From the NCBI GenBank assembly GCA_017430455.1, contig JAFRMX010000013.1, positions 33,007 to 97,006 of the forward strand: a DNA stretch of 64,000 nt. Direction: 5' to 3'. Position 1 is the stretch's first letter. Every line of letters begins with the position of its first letter. The stretch comes from Oscillospiraceae bacterium (GTDB lineage Bacteria > Bacillota > Clostridia > Oscillospirales > Oscillospiraceae). The position numbers were made by a program, and so were the translations under genes. Below, one piece after another: positions 26,861-35,525 of this stretch. Under the pieces are notes generated by a model. It saw nothing but the letters and a program-made list of their open reading frames with translations, did no database searches and was not told the DNA's origin.

Positions 26861-27616
26861 ATGACTCTGAAGGATTTTTTTACCCTGCACCCGAAGGCTG
26901 CTCTCGCGTATTCCGGAGGGACCGATTCCGCCTTTTTGCTGTACGAAGCGCTGTCTCTCGGTGCTGATGTCAAGCCCTATCTCGTCAGGAGCTGTTTCCA
27001 GCCGGAATTCGAATTCCAGAATGCTCTGGACCTGTCAGGAAAGCTTGGCGCAGAGCCCGAAATAATCATTGCCGATGTTCTCTCGGACGATGTGATCCGC
27101 TCAAATCCGGCAAACCGCTGCTATTACTGTAAGAGATCCATTTTTTCCTCCATAGCTGAAAAGGCGGCTGAAGACGGATACAAAGTGCTGATCGACGGCA
27201 CCAACGCGAGCGATGACTTAAACGAGCGGCCGGGAGCAAAAGCCCTCTCCGAACTGGGGGTACTGTCCCCTCTGCGCGAGTGCGGTCTCACAAAGCCTGA
27301 TATACGGAGGCTTTCACATGAAGCGGGTCTGAACACCTGGAACAGGCCTGCCTATTCCTGTCTCGCGACCCGCGTAAAAACCGGCGAGACCATAACCCGG
27401 GAAAGACTCGAAGCTGTTGAAAAGAGCGAGGAGTTCCTGTTCTCCCTCGGCTTTACGGATCTGAGAGTCAGGACTTCTTCAGATACGGCAAAACTCCAGT
27501 TTCCTGCGGAGCAACTTCCTGCCGCTTTTGAAAAGCTTGATGAGATAAAAAAAGAACTCTCCCGGTATTTCAGGGAGATAAGCATAGACCCCGAAGGGAG
27601 GAAAGCAAGTCTTTGA
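26861..27616 (+). CDS. larE: ATP-dependent sulfur transferase LarE
   Basis: A 251-residue PP-loop protein that adenylates and then thiolates the LarB product during nickel-pincer cofactor synthesis. The PP-loop AYSGGTDSAFL is at residues 15-25. NRCYYCKRSIFS and the later RPAYSCLATRVKTG carry conserved cysteines; the latter corresponds to the region of the sacrificial sulfur-donor Cys. It follows larB by 4 nt and overlaps larC by 4 nt. Confidence 0.93.
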   Translation: MTLKDFFTLHPKAALAYSGGTDSAFLLYEALSLGADVKPYLVRSCFQPEFEFQNALDLSGKLGAEPEIIIADVLSDDVIRSNPANRCYYCKRSIFSSIAEKAAEDGYKVLIDGTNASDDLNERPGAKALSELGVLSPLRECGLTKPDIRRLSHEAGLNTWNRPAYSCLATRVKTGETITRERLEAVEKSEEFLFSLGFTDLRVRTSSDTAKLQFPAEQLPAAFEKLDEIKKELSRYFREISIDPEGRKASL

Positions 27617-28797
27617 AAACACTTTATCTGGAATGCCGGATGGGCGCTTCCGGCGACATGCTCTCAGGCGCCCTGCTCGGCCTGCATCCCGACCCTGAAG
27701 CCTTCATAAGCCGTCTGAACACACTCCTCGGGGGGAAGGCTGAAGCCTCCATCTCCAAGGATAAGAAATGCGGCATAACGGGCACTCATTTTTCGGTTTC
27801 AATAAACGGGAGCACGGAAAATGAAAACATGTATGATTTCCCCTCCGGAATAAACAGACATCACAGCTCTGTTTCAGATATAAAGGAATTCATTTCCTCG
27901 ATGGAGCTGCCGGAAAGAGTCAGAGATGACGCTCTTTCTGTCTATGCCCTGCTGGCAGAGGCAGAAGGAAAGGTCCACGGGCAAACCGTAGAAAACATAC
28001 ACTTCCACGAGATAGGCACTCTCGACGCGCTTGCGGACATTCTCAGCTTCTGCATGCTCATTAACGAACTGGCGCCGGATCAGATCCTGGCCTCCCCGGT
28101 ACATGCCGGAAGCGGGACCGTAAAATGCGCGCACGGCATACTTCCTGTACCCGCTCCCGCGACCGAGATCCTGCTCAGAGACATTCCCTGGTACACCGGC
28201 GATATCCCGTTCGAGCTCTGCACTCCGACGGGAGCCGCCCTTTTAAAGCATTTCGCAGTCTCCTTCGGCCCCATGCCCGTGATGACCGTTGAGAAAACGG
28301 GGATCGGCACGGGCAGCCGGGATCTCGAAGCCGCAAACATTCTGAGAGCTTTTCTCGGGGATACTTCAGAGCAGAACGAAAGAATAATCGAGCTCAAATG
28401 CAATCTTGACGACATGACCGGAGAGGAGCTCGGATTCGCGATGGAAAGGCTTTTCGAGGCCGGAGCCCTGGATGTATACTTTACAAACATAAGCATGAAG
28501 AAGTGCCGCCCGGCAGTCTGTCTGACCTGCATGTGCAGAGAGGAAAAACGCGGGGAGCTGCTCGAAAGCATCTTCAAACACACGACGACGCTCGGAGTAA
28601 GAGAATACGTCTGCAGCCGGCACAGCTTAAGGAGGAGCTTCGAAGTCGCGGAAACGCCGTCGGGCGAAGTCAGGATAAAGACCTCCTCAGGCTACGGGAG
28701 CGTACATACAAAGGCTGAATTCGAAGATCTGGCGGAGATCGCCAGAAGCAGGAACATCTCCCTCTTCGAAGCCCGGGAAATGATCAACAAAGCATAA
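27613..28797 (+). CDS. larC: Nickel insertion protein LarC (uninterrupted, TTG start)
   Basis: A 394-residue CTP-dependent cyclometallase that inserts nickel into the pincer cofactor. Family blocks: YLECRMGASGDMLSGALL, HHSSVSDI, HFHEIGTLDALADI, GSGTVKCAHGILPVPAPAT, ELCTPTGAALL, GTGSRDLEAANILR and LKCNLDDMTGEELGFAMERL. In Lactiplantibacillus plantarum the protein is made by a programmed frameshift; here it is a single frame. The start is TTG, overlapping the larE stop as TTGA, with AGGGAGG upstream. No larA (racemase) is in the window, so the cofactor's client enzyme is elsewhere. Confidence 0.93.
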   Translation: MKTLYLECRMGASGDMLSGALLGLHPDPEAFISRLNTLLGGKAEASISKDKKCGITGTHFSVSINGSTENENMYDFPSGINRHHSSVSDIKEFISSMELPERVRDDALSVYALLAEAEGKVHGQTVENIHFHEIGTLDALADILSFCMLINELAPDQILASPVHAGSGTVKCAHGILPVPAPATEILLRDIPWYTGDIPFELCTPTGAALLKHFAVSFGPMPVMTVEKTGIGTGSRDLEAANILRAFLGDTSEQNERIIELKCNLDDMTGEELGFAMERLFEAGALDVYFTNISMKKCRPAVCLTCMCREEKRGELLESIFKHTTTLGVREYVCSRHSLRRSFEVAETPSGEVRIKTSSGYGSVHTKAEFEDLAEIARSRNISLFEAREMINKA

Positions 28798-28827
28798 AAA
28801 AAGAGCGGTACACCGCTCTTTTTTTAT
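28796..28827. terminator. Bidirectional terminator after larC and hsp20
   Basis: Stem AAGAGCGG/CCGCTCTT with loop TACA, flanked by A7 and T7, between the convergent larC and hsp20 stops. Confidence 0.9.
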
Positions 28828-28841
28828 TTCGTATTATCTGT

Positions 28842-29276
28842 TTACTGAATCTCGAGCCTTCTGGCTTTGGGCTGTTCCGGAGCTTTCTTCGGCATGTTCA
28901 GTACCAGAATGCCGTCCTTGTACTCGGCGCCGATCGCTTCCTCGTCAATGCCCGTGATGTCGAAGGACCTGCTGTAGCTTCCGAAGTAACGCTCACGCCT
29001 TACATAATTGTCCTTCTCGTTCTTCTCATCGGAGCTGTGCTCGGCCGAGATCGTGAGTCTGCCGTCCTCGATGTCTATCTTGATATCTTCCTTATTGAAT
29101 CCGGGCAGCTCAGCCTCGAGCTTGTAGGCGTCGCCTGTGTCGGTAATGTCGGTGCGGAACGCGCTCTGCATTCCCCTGTCGCCCCAGAACCTGCGTTCCA
29201 TCTCATCGAACTCCCTGAACGGATCCCAATTGGCGACCTGATTTCTTCTTCTTTCAAACGGAATGATCTCAAACAT
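28842..29276 (-). CDS. hsp20: Small heat shock protein, Hsp20/alpha-crystallin family
   Basis: A 144-residue holdase chaperone. N-terminal WDPFREFDEMERRFWG, the alpha-crystallin domain (YKLEAELPGFNKEDIKIDIEDGRLTI, YVRRERYFGSYSRSF), the A-x-x-x-GVL-type motif (here YKDGILVLNMPK) and a C-terminal tail ending LEIQ, close to the I-x-I anchor. AGGAGG precedes the ATG. Its upstream region has a promoter and, further upstream, a perfect CIRCE element, so HrcA control is likely; class I control of hsp20 is less common than of groESL and dnaK. Confidence 0.94.
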   Translation of the reverse strand: MFEIIPFERRRNQVANWDPFREFDEMERRFWGDRGMQSAFRTDITDTGDAYKLEAELPGFNKEDIKIDIEDGRLTISAEHSSDEKNEKDNYVRRERYFGSYSRSFDITGIDEEAIGAEYKDGILVLNMPKKAPEQPKARRLEIQ

Positions 29277-29348
29277 TTTATATATCCTCCTGTATTATTA
29301 ATTAACTGATTTGTTTGGCCGGGATTTTGTATCTCTCGTTTGTTTACG

Positions 29349-29377
29349 TATATAAAATACCTCGCAGATTTTAACAA
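29349..29377 (-). promoter_or_regulatory. hsp20 promoter
   Basis: Minus-strand TTGTTA (29372-29377), 17-nt spacer, TATATA (29349-29354). This puts the CIRCE element about 33 nt upstream of the -35 rather than over the start site. Confidence 0.5.
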
Positions 29378-29409
29378 ATATACATTAATTTATGAACAAA
29401 TTATGAATA

Positions 29410-29436
29410 TTAGCACTCGCTTGATGTGAGTGCTAA
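29410..29436. promoter_or_regulatory. CIRCE operator (HrcA binding site)
   Basis: TTAGCACTC-N9-GAGTGCTAA, a perfect match to the CIRCE consensus, in the divergent region between hsp20 (minus) and the MATE gene (plus). Confidence 0.95.
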
Positions 29437-29507
29437 TAATTGTAATATATCCGTTTACGATGCATTTATGCTTGAATTCGCCGGAGCGTGAGAATATAAT
29501 ACGCCTT

Positions 29508-30884
29508 ATGAACAGCGGGATCATTGATAAAAATGAAAGAACCGACCTGACTTCGGGCAATGTCTGGAAAAAGCTCATCGGCTTTTTCATTCCCATTATG
29601 ATCGGCATGCTTTTCCAGCAGCTGTACAATACGGTGGACGCCATCATAGTCGGGCGCTTTGTCGGAACGGAGGCTCTGGCCGCGGTCGCGGGGAGCCCCG
29701 CTGTTATAATCAACCTGGTACTGGGCTTTTTCAGCGGACTTGCTTCCGGCGCCACGATCATAATCTCCCAGTGCTTCGGCGCGGGAAATGAAGAGGGCGT
29801 CAGCAAGGCCGTGCACACCGTCACGGCTTTCTGTCTGATCGCCGGCGTTGTACTGACATTTGTGTGCCGCGCCCTCACCCCCTGGGCGCTCAAAGCGATC
29901 GGAAATCCTGAGGATATAAGGGAGCTCTCGGAGAGCTATATGAAGATATTCTTCGCAGGCACCGTTCCAATGATGCTGTTCAACGCAGGCTCCGGAATAC
30001 TCAGAGCCGTAGGAGACTCGGCCACTCCTTTGAAATATCTCGTCCTGTGTACGGTGCTCAACATCATTCTGGATATCGTATTTGTAATATACTTCTCCGC
30101 GGGAGTCGCCGGAGCAGCCTGGGCAACCGTTGTCGCGATCGCTGTCAGCGCGGTCCTGATCATGAGGGACCTCGCCGTAAAGCCCGGGCCGCAGAAGCTC
30201 TATATCAGAAAGATCGGAATAGACAGGCGGACCCTCTCGAGAACGATGTATATAGGCGTGCCTTCCGGCATCCAGTCCGCCATGTACTCCATTTCAAACC
30301 TCATACTCCAGGCCTCCGTCAATTCCTTCGGCTCGGATACCGTGGCCGCCTGGGCAGTTACCGGAAAGCTCGACGGGATATTCTGGGTCCTCTCCAACTC
30401 CTTCGGCACGGCTATCTGCGCGTTTACCGGACAGTGCTTCGGAGCGGGGCTTACGGAGCGCATGAAAAAAGGTACAAAGGCAGCGCTTATCATGGACGTG
30501 GCGGTGGCGGTCATTTTCGCCTCCATCCTCCTTCCGATCGCGCCCTTCGCCCTCCGGCTGTTTACGGAGGATCAGGGCGTCATCGACGAAGCTGTGCACA
30601 TAATGCTCTGGTTTGTACCCTATTATTTTATTTGGTGTTTTATCGAAGTCTATTCAAATACCCTTCGCGGAGCCGGCGACAGCATCAGGCCTGCAGTTAT
30701 CGTTCTGCTCGGCATCTGTCTGCTGAGGATACTCTGGGTCGCGTTTGTAGTCCCGGTCTGGCACTCCATAGATGCCGTCTCGGCCTCATACCCGGTCTCA
30801 TGGGCAGTCACTGCTCTGGCTCTTCTCATATATTACCTCAGGTCTGACTGGCTGAGGCGCTGCTCGGAGCATCTCAATGTCTGA
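29508..30884 (+). CDS. MATE family multidrug/cation efflux transporter
   Basis: About 458 residues with twelve predicted membrane segments, exporting drugs or cationic metabolites by Na+ or H+ antiport. Recognisable MATE blocks are IPIMIGMLFQQLYNTVDAIIVGRFVG, SGLASGATIIISQCFGAG, NAGSGILRAVGDSATP and, in the second half, the mirrored GAGDSIRPA. The start is uncertain: the ATG at 29508 gives the usual short NVWKKLI N-terminus but lacks a clear ribosome binding site; an ATG at 29460 is also in frame. It diverges from hsp20 across the CIRCE element and might be heat-responsive if its promoter overlaps that site. Confidence 0.9.
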   Translation: MNSGIIDKNERTDLTSGNVWKKLIGFFIPIMIGMLFQQLYNTVDAIIVGRFVGTEALAAVAGSPAVIINLVLGFFSGLASGATIIISQCFGAGNEEGVSKAVHTVTAFCLIAGVVLTFVCRALTPWALKAIGNPEDIRELSESYMKIFFAGTVPMMLFNAGSGILRAVGDSATPLKYLVLCTVLNIILDIVFVIYFSAGVAGAAWATVVAIAVSAVLIMRDLAVKPGPQKLYIRKIGIDRRTLSRTMYIGVPSGIQSAMYSISNLILQASVNSFGSDTVAAWAVTGKLDGIFWVLSNSFGTAICAFTGQCFGAGLTERMKKGTKAALIMDVAVAVIFASILLPIAPFALRLFTEDQGVIDEAVHIMLWFVPYYFIWCFIEVYSNTLRGAGDSIRPAVIVLLGICLLRILWVAFVVPVWHSIDAVSASYPVSWAVTALALLIYYLRSDWLRRCSEHLNV

Positions 30885-30886
30885 GC

Positions 30887-31765
30887 TTACTTATCCCTGT
30901 ATTCGTTTATGAGCCTGTAAACAAAATATGCTGCAAGTCCCGCGACCAGGATCCCCGAAGCTATCAATAGCAGAAGCCCCGAGGATGAACCTCTCTCGGA
31001 TGCCCTGTCGGCCTGATGGGTCGGAGTCGGAAGAGGCTCGGTGCTTATCCCGGGCGTCGGGGGAAGCGGAGTCGGCTCTGCTGTAGGCGCCGGCGTCGCT
31101 GTCGGCGCGGGAGTTGCTGTGGGCTTTACTGTCGCAGTCGGCGCGGGAGTAACAGACGCTCCGGCTATTATTATCTGGGCGCCGTTCGAATATACGGCCT
31201 TTCCGTCATTTCCTATAAACTTTGCCTCGACTCTCCATCTGTTCATGGAAGCCGGGATATTTTTTAGCCTTATCGCCTCGTTTCCCGTTTTCTCCTGTTT
31301 GTACATGCTCACCTCGAGCCCCTTGAAGTATCCGGGGGCGTCTTTTGCTATATAGGTGACCTTCGTGTCCTCGCTCACTATGCGCCAGATGATCTCTTTG
31401 TAGTTTTCGGCGCCTGCCGTGAACAGGGCTTCTCCTCCGGCATTGACCGTCTCGCCTCCCGGGTGCTTGGTTATCTTCGCGGGAAGCTTGTTGGGAGTCG
31501 GCTGCGGTGTCGCTGTGGGAGCGGGCGTTGCCATCGCTGCGGGCGTTGCCGTCGGTCCCGGAGTGGCTGACGGGGCGACTGTCGCGGTGGGCGCCGGCGT
31601 AGGAGCCGGCGTTGCCGTCGGAGCAGCTGTGGGCTCCGGCGTCGGCTCCGCCGTGGCTTCAGGCGTCGGAGCGGGGGTCTCTTCCGTCTCCGACGCGTAA
31701 GCCGGCGCACAGAGCGCGGCGCTTATAAGAATAATTGCAAGCAGCAGTGTAAGTGTCTTTTTCAT
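30887..31765 (-). CDS. Secreted/surface protein with Pro-Thr repeats and C-terminal membrane anchor
   Basis: A 292-residue protein with a signal peptide (MKKTLTLLLAIILISAALCAPAYA), a low-complexity PTA-rich spacer (about 27-92), a globular beta-rich, Ig-like domain (about 93-205; HPGGETVNAGGEALFTAGAENY, WRVEAKFIGNDGKAVYSNG), a second PTA spacer (about 208-248) and a C-terminal transmembrane helix with basic tail (LLLLIASGILVAGLAAYFVYRL, RDK). It is therefore held on the outer face of the membrane on two flexible stalks. Just 38 nt downstream of the ABC permease on the same strand, so possibly part of that operon. Specific function unknown. Confidence 0.82.
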   Translation of the reverse strand: MKKTLTLLLAIILISAALCAPAYASETEETPAPTPEATAEPTPEPTAAPTATPAPTPAPTATVAPSATPGPTATPAAMATPAPTATPQPTPNKLPAKITKHPGGETVNAGGEALFTAGAENYKEIIWRIVSEDTKVTYIAKDAPGYFKGLEVSMYKQEKTGNEAIRLKNIPASMNRWRVEAKFIGNDGKAVYSNGAQIIIAGASVTPAPTATVKPTATPAPTATPAPTAEPTPLPPTPGISTEPLPTPTHQADRASERGSSSGLLLLIASGILVAGLAAYFVYRLINEYRDK

Positions 31766-31803
31766 GGTGAATTTCTCAGTTTATTTTATTTCTCTTTCAG
31801 GTC

Positions 31804-33672
31804 TCAATCGATTAAGGTTGCTTCAGCATAAACCGGAACCGCGTTGCCGTCGGTTGCCCATCCCTCCTGGACGGGGATATTGGCTTCGTTTTCCGCAGTG
31901 GTAATGATGATGAAGTCCGTATTGTTTCTTATCCAGTCAAGGGTATGTCTCGCGTCGGTGCTGACCTGCATATACATGTATTTGCTTGCAGCGTCCATGA
32001 CCACCGCGTTCTTCTCATAGATATCTACCCCTATCGTTGTGAGTTTCCTGCCCGTCTCTTCGTTATAGAAGAGTATTGCGTCTCCAAGGCTCGTGTTCTC
32101 CAGATCCGGGATCAGGCAGCTGTATACGAACTCCCTGAACTGATCTCCGCCGAGATATGTATAATCGCTCTCGTATCTGTCTTTCTCAACGTCATACCAG
32201 TTAACGTTAATATTGCAGCCGTAACTTGTATCCCCTGTGATCCCGAAGAGCGGCTCGAATCGGAAATGCTTGCCCTCGCGGCTGTTTATCGCGCTGTCGA
32301 ACGCTTTGTTCGCCGCTGCGGTCTCATCTTCGACCAGAGTGTATTCGCGCGTCATCGACTTTCCATTTTTGAGCGTATATGTCATACGGAACACATAATA
32401 ACCGGGGCCGCCGTACGGGTCTGTATTTACGGGCCTGTTCCTGACTATCGCCCTGTGCCCTTCAAGCGTTTTCTCAATATTTGCCGGATCTTTAATGAGC
32501 GTGTCGCCGTAATTGAATTCAACGCTTTCTATCTCACCGGCTTCCGGAATGTTCTCCTCAAAGCCCGTGATATCGGCATTCAGGAGCGTGCAGAAAAGTA
32601 CCAGAACACAGGCGACCGGAACGAAGCCCTTCCAGGAGGTTTTGAATACCCTGGTGCTCTTTTTTATCAGCATCTCCGCTGCAAAATAGCCGATGAATGC
32701 TGAGACGATCATAACGAAAAGGATGATCGCGAGCTTCTCAATATTCGTCGCGTTTTCCGGGATAAAGCTTCCGCCGAAATAATCGGAGGCGGCCAGCGCA
32801 CAGCCGAAGGCCAGGCAGTACTTGAATATGGGCTTCAGTATCTCAATGGAGACGATGTCCGTCGCAGTCTCCATGCGGCGCTTTTTGTAAAGGCGGAGCG
32901 CAAAGTACGCGAATACCAGCCCGACGAGCGCGTATATCGCAAGTACGCCCATTCCCTTGAAGGAGCAGACCATGGGCTTGACCGAACTGTAATCGTAGAA
33001 AAAGTCGTTGCTCTCAACAGTCAGTTTCTGCTGGAAATAGGCCGGCGGGGAGAGGAAATCCAGTTTTCTGCCTGCGGGCGCGTATCCGTAGAGGAAGATG
33101 TCGAACAGCTTTATGAAGCATTCCTCCACAACCGTGCAGGTCATCAGCAGGATAGCGTATACAGCGGGCAGAACGATGAGGCTGCCTGTGAGCTGGGCCG
33201 CGAAGACCGCAAAGGAGTAATAGAAGATATCGGCGAGCGTCACTGCCGCAAGCCATGTAAACAGAAAACCCGGATATGCCGCTCCCTGAGCCGCCTCATA
33301 GACAAGCATGAAAAGAAAGACTATTACATTTACCGCGACGATCGGAACGAGTCCCGCGATGTATGAGGTGACAAAGACCGTCTCTCTCCTGACCGGAAGG
33401 CTTGCCATCATTCCAGTCCCTTTTTGCGTATACATGAAGGAAAACATGCACATGGCGGCTCCGGCGCCCGCGAAGATCGCGATCTTTGTTCCCGTCGTCG
33501 CCTGCCAGAGGACCTGGTAGCTGAAGCGGTAGCCGAGGCCGTTATAGGGTCTCGCGAGCTCTCCGGGCAAGGACGCGAACAGTATGATAAAATATACCAA
33601 AAATACAGGCCAGAAGCGCTTTAAAAGGTTTTTGAATATACCCTTATCAAATACTGATGTCTTTGACTTCAT
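31804..33672 (-). CDS. ABC transporter permease, large (YtrC-like partner of GntR/ATPase)
   Basis: About 622 residues. The first half has six or so transmembrane helices with an ABC-2-like arrangement (FMYTQKGTGMMASLPVRRETVFVTSYIAG resembles the loop after TM2), then further helices near 290-360, followed by a long extracytoplasmic or cytoplasmic soluble C-terminal region (about 370-622). The ATG at 33672 with GGGAGG 8 nt upstream is used; it overlaps the ATPase gene by 26 nt. With the GntR repressor and ATPase this is a YtrA-type cell-envelope stress export cassette; the exported substrate is unknown. Confidence 0.8.
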   Translation of the reverse strand: MKSKTSVFDKGIFKNLLKRFWPVFLVYFIILFASLPGELARPYNGLGYRFSYQVLWQATTGTKIAIFAGAGAAMCMFSFMYTQKGTGMMASLPVRRETVFVTSYIAGLVPIVAVNVIVFLFMLVYEAAQGAAYPGFLFTWLAAVTLADIFYYSFAVFAAQLTGSLIVLPAVYAILLMTCTVVEECFIKLFDIFLYGYAPAGRKLDFLSPPAYFQQKLTVESNDFFYDYSSVKPMVCSFKGMGVLAIYALVGLVFAYFALRLYKKRRMETATDIVSIEILKPIFKYCLAFGCALAASDYFGGSFIPENATNIEKLAIILFVMIVSAFIGYFAAEMLIKKSTRVFKTSWKGFVPVACVLVLFCTLLNADITGFEENIPEAGEIESVEFNYGDTLIKDPANIEKTLEGHRAIVRNRPVNTDPYGGPGYYVFRMTYTLKNGKSMTREYTLVEDETAAANKAFDSAINSREGKHFRFEPLFGITGDTSYGCNINVNWYDVEKDRYESDYTYLGGDQFREFVYSCLIPDLENTSLGDAILFYNEETGRKLTTIGVDIYEKNAVVMDAASKYMYMQVSTDARHTLDWIRNNTDFIIITTAENEANIPVQEGWATDGNAVPVYAEATLID

Positions 33673-34540
33673 ATCCTGCACCTCCCAGTTCATAAACGAA
33701 TATCTCTTCAAGCGTGAGCGGCAGCACGTCGATAAACATCGGTGACGCCGCTGCGAGTTTTCCGGTCACGTCATCAGTGCTTCCCCGGACTATTATCGTC
33801 TTCAGATGCCCGAGCTCGGACATGTGGAGGATATCCAGACCCTCGGGAACGCTTTTTCCTTCGGGCAGGGCGAGCTGTACCTTTACAAGGCTCTCCTGGA
33901 GATCGGCGAGATTTCTCTCGATCATCATCCTGCCCTTATTCATGATGCCGACATGGTCGCAGACGTCCTCGAGCTCTCTCAAATTGTGTGAGGAAATGAG
34001 GACCGTCGTTCCGTTTTCCGCCACATCCGACAAAAGCACGTTCCAGACCTGGCGGCGCATAACGGGATCGAGCCCGTCGACAGGCTCGTCCAGAACGACC
34101 GTCTCCGGTCTCATGGAGAGCGCGAGCCAGAAAGCCACCTGCTTCTGCATGCCTCTTGAGAGTTTCCTGATCGCAGAAGAGGTCTTTATTCCGAAGACTT
34201 TTCCCAGAGACTTAAATCTCTCCATGTCGAATTTCGGGTACATGTCCCTGTAGAACTTCATCATGTCGTTGACGCTCGCCTGTGTGTAGTAGAAGACGTC
34301 GTCGGGAATGTAGGCGATCTTCGCTTTGACTTCGGTGTTCTCATAAACATCCTCGCCGTTCACCTTCACCTCGCCGGAATCCTGCTTCAGGATGCCCGTG
34401 ATATGGCGTATGACAGTGGATTTCCCCGCGCCGTTGGGCCCTACCAGCCCGTAGACCGCCCCGGACGGCACCTTTATGTCAAGGCCGTCGAGCGCTCTGA
34501 AATCGCCGAAGGTCTTCACAAGCTCTTTAACTTCAATCAT
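33647..34540 (-). CDS. ABC transporter ATP-binding protein
   Basis: A 297-residue ATPase. Walker A GLVGPNGAGKST, Q-loop region AYIPDDVFYYTQ, signature LSRGMQKQ (degenerate relative of LSGGQ), Walker B ETVVLDEPVDGLDP, and H-loop LISSHNLRELEDVCD. The C-terminal extension is typical of export ATPases. It overlaps the GntR gene by 8 nt upstream and the permease by 26 nt downstream. Confidence 0.93.
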   Translation of the reverse strand: MIEVKELVKTFGDFRALDGLDIKVPSGAVYGLVGPNGAGKSTVIRHITGILKQDSGEVKVNGEDVYENTEVKAKIAYIPDDVFYYTQASVNDMMKFYRDMYPKFDMERFKSLGKVFGIKTSSAIRKLSRGMQKQVAFWLALSMRPETVVLDEPVDGLDPVMRRQVWNVLLSDVAENGTTVLISSHNLRELEDVCDHVGIMNKGRMMIERNLADLQESLVKVQLALPEGKSVPEGLDILHMSELGHLKTIIVRGSTDDVTGKLAAASPMFIDVLPLTLEEIFVYELGGAGYEVKDISI

Positions 34541-34898
34541 GGTTTTCAGCCTCCTTTAAACGCGCAATGAGCTCCTCCTCGGTCGCTCCGCACATGACAA
34601 GCTCTTTAACGAGCTGGGAATAATCCGCAAGCAGCTCTTCCTTCCTCTTTTTGAGCGCTTCGGATATTCCGGATACAAAACTGCCCTTGGCCGCGACGGA
34701 ATAGATATACCCTTCAGCCTCGAGCTCTTTGTACGCCCTCTGGATGGTGTTCGGGTTTATCGTGAGCGATGCCGCGAGCTCCCTGACTGAGGGCATCTTG
34801 GTCTCGGGCGGCATGGCGCCTGAGATGATCAGTCTTCTGAAGCTGTCGCGCACCTGCTCGTAGATCGGCCTCGGGTCGCGGTAATTGATGCTTATCAT
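34533..34898 (-). CDS. GntR-family transcriptional regulator, YtrA subfamily
   Basis: A 121-residue repressor: N-terminal winged helix (PIYEQVRDSFRRLIISGAMPPETKMPSVRELAASLTINPNTIQRAYKELEAEG) and a short C-terminal helical dimerisation segment, the hallmark of the YtrA subfamily. It leads the operon containing the ABC ATPase and permease and is probably autoregulatory, as is usual for this arrangement. Confidence 0.93.
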   Translation of the reverse strand: MISINYRDPRPIYEQVRDSFRRLIISGAMPPETKMPSVRELAASLTINPNTIQRAYKELEAEGYIYSVAAKGSFVSGISEALKKRKEELLADYSQLVKELVMCGATEEELIARLKEAENHD

Positions 34899-34933
34899 CC
34901 CGACTCAGAATCTTCCTTTCCTAAAATTTGCCG

Positions 34934-34989
34934 TACTGTATTATTTGTATTAACACGGTTATGATATCATTCCCTTCCCGACCTGTCAA
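34934..34989 (-). promoter_or_regulatory. Promoter and candidate operator of the GntR-ABC operon
   Basis: Minus-strand TTGACA (34984-34989), 17-nt spacer, TATCAT (34961-34966). Just downstream of the likely start site is the direct repeat TAATACA-AA-TAATACA, a candidate GntR site. Confidence 0.6.
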
Positions 34990-35105
34990 TATATTTTTAT
35001 GTTCATCGCCTCCTTCACATTTTAATTGTGCGCGCGGGCAAAACATGATAGAATGGATCATCCAAAAAAACATAAAACAACATAAAAATTTCCGGAGGAA
35101 TCATC

Positions 35106-35525
35106 ATGCTCAAAAAACTCAGAGATATCAGAAAGCATCTGGCAAAAGTCAAAGCCGCGAAAGCAAAGATCGCGGCTGCGAAGAGCAGCATCTCCCAGGC
35201 AAAGGCTGAACTCGGCAGGGTAAAAGAGGCCGGACTCAACGCGCAGACAAAGATCGCAAAGGTGCGCAGGACCGTCAAAGGTGTAAAGACCGGAGCTCTT
35301 ATCGCAGGCTGTGTCGCCGTTGCAGGCGCTGTGGCCTTCGCCGTAAAGAACAGAGCAGCTTTGAAAGAGGAGTGGGAGAACGTCAAGAAGGAGCTGAGCG
35401 TCGACCTCTACAAGACGAATATCGAGGGCGTCTACGCCGTGGACAATGACAAAGACGGGAAGATCGACGCCTACGCCATCGACTTCAACAAAGACGGAAA
35501 GATAGACGCGACGATCAAGGCTTGA
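35106..35525 (+). CDS. Small membrane protein with two EF-hand-like calcium-loop repeats
   Basis: A 139-residue protein of no recognised family. Residues 1-58 are Lys/Ala-rich and predicted coiled coil; a hydrophobic helix (GALIAGCVAVAGAVAFAV, about 62-79) follows; residues about 110-137 contain two DxDxDG-type loops in tandem with a 13-residue period (DNDKDGKIDA, DFNKDGKIDA), like dockerin, EF-hand or thrombospondin-3 repeats. GGAGGA lies 7 nt before the ATG. Its stop overlaps the TTG start of the CoA-transferase gene, so the two are co-expressed although no functional link is known. Confidence 0.75.
   Translation: MLKKLRDIRKHLAKVKAAKAKIAAAKSSISQAKAELGRVKEAGLNAQTKIAKVRRTVKGVKTGALIAGCVAVAGAVAFAVKNRAALKEEWENVKKELSVDLYKTNIEGVYAVDNDKDGKIDAYAIDFNKDGKIDATIKA

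Noticed and set aside
31474..31690. Repetitive DNA in the surface-protein gene considered as a CRISPR or satellite array
   Set aside because: The periodicity is degenerate and explained by PTA-rich coding sequence; there are no unique spacers.
31016..31700. Plus-strand Val/Gly/Ala-rich open frames
   Set aside because: They are antisense readings of the Pro-Thr repeats of the surface protein; no start signals.
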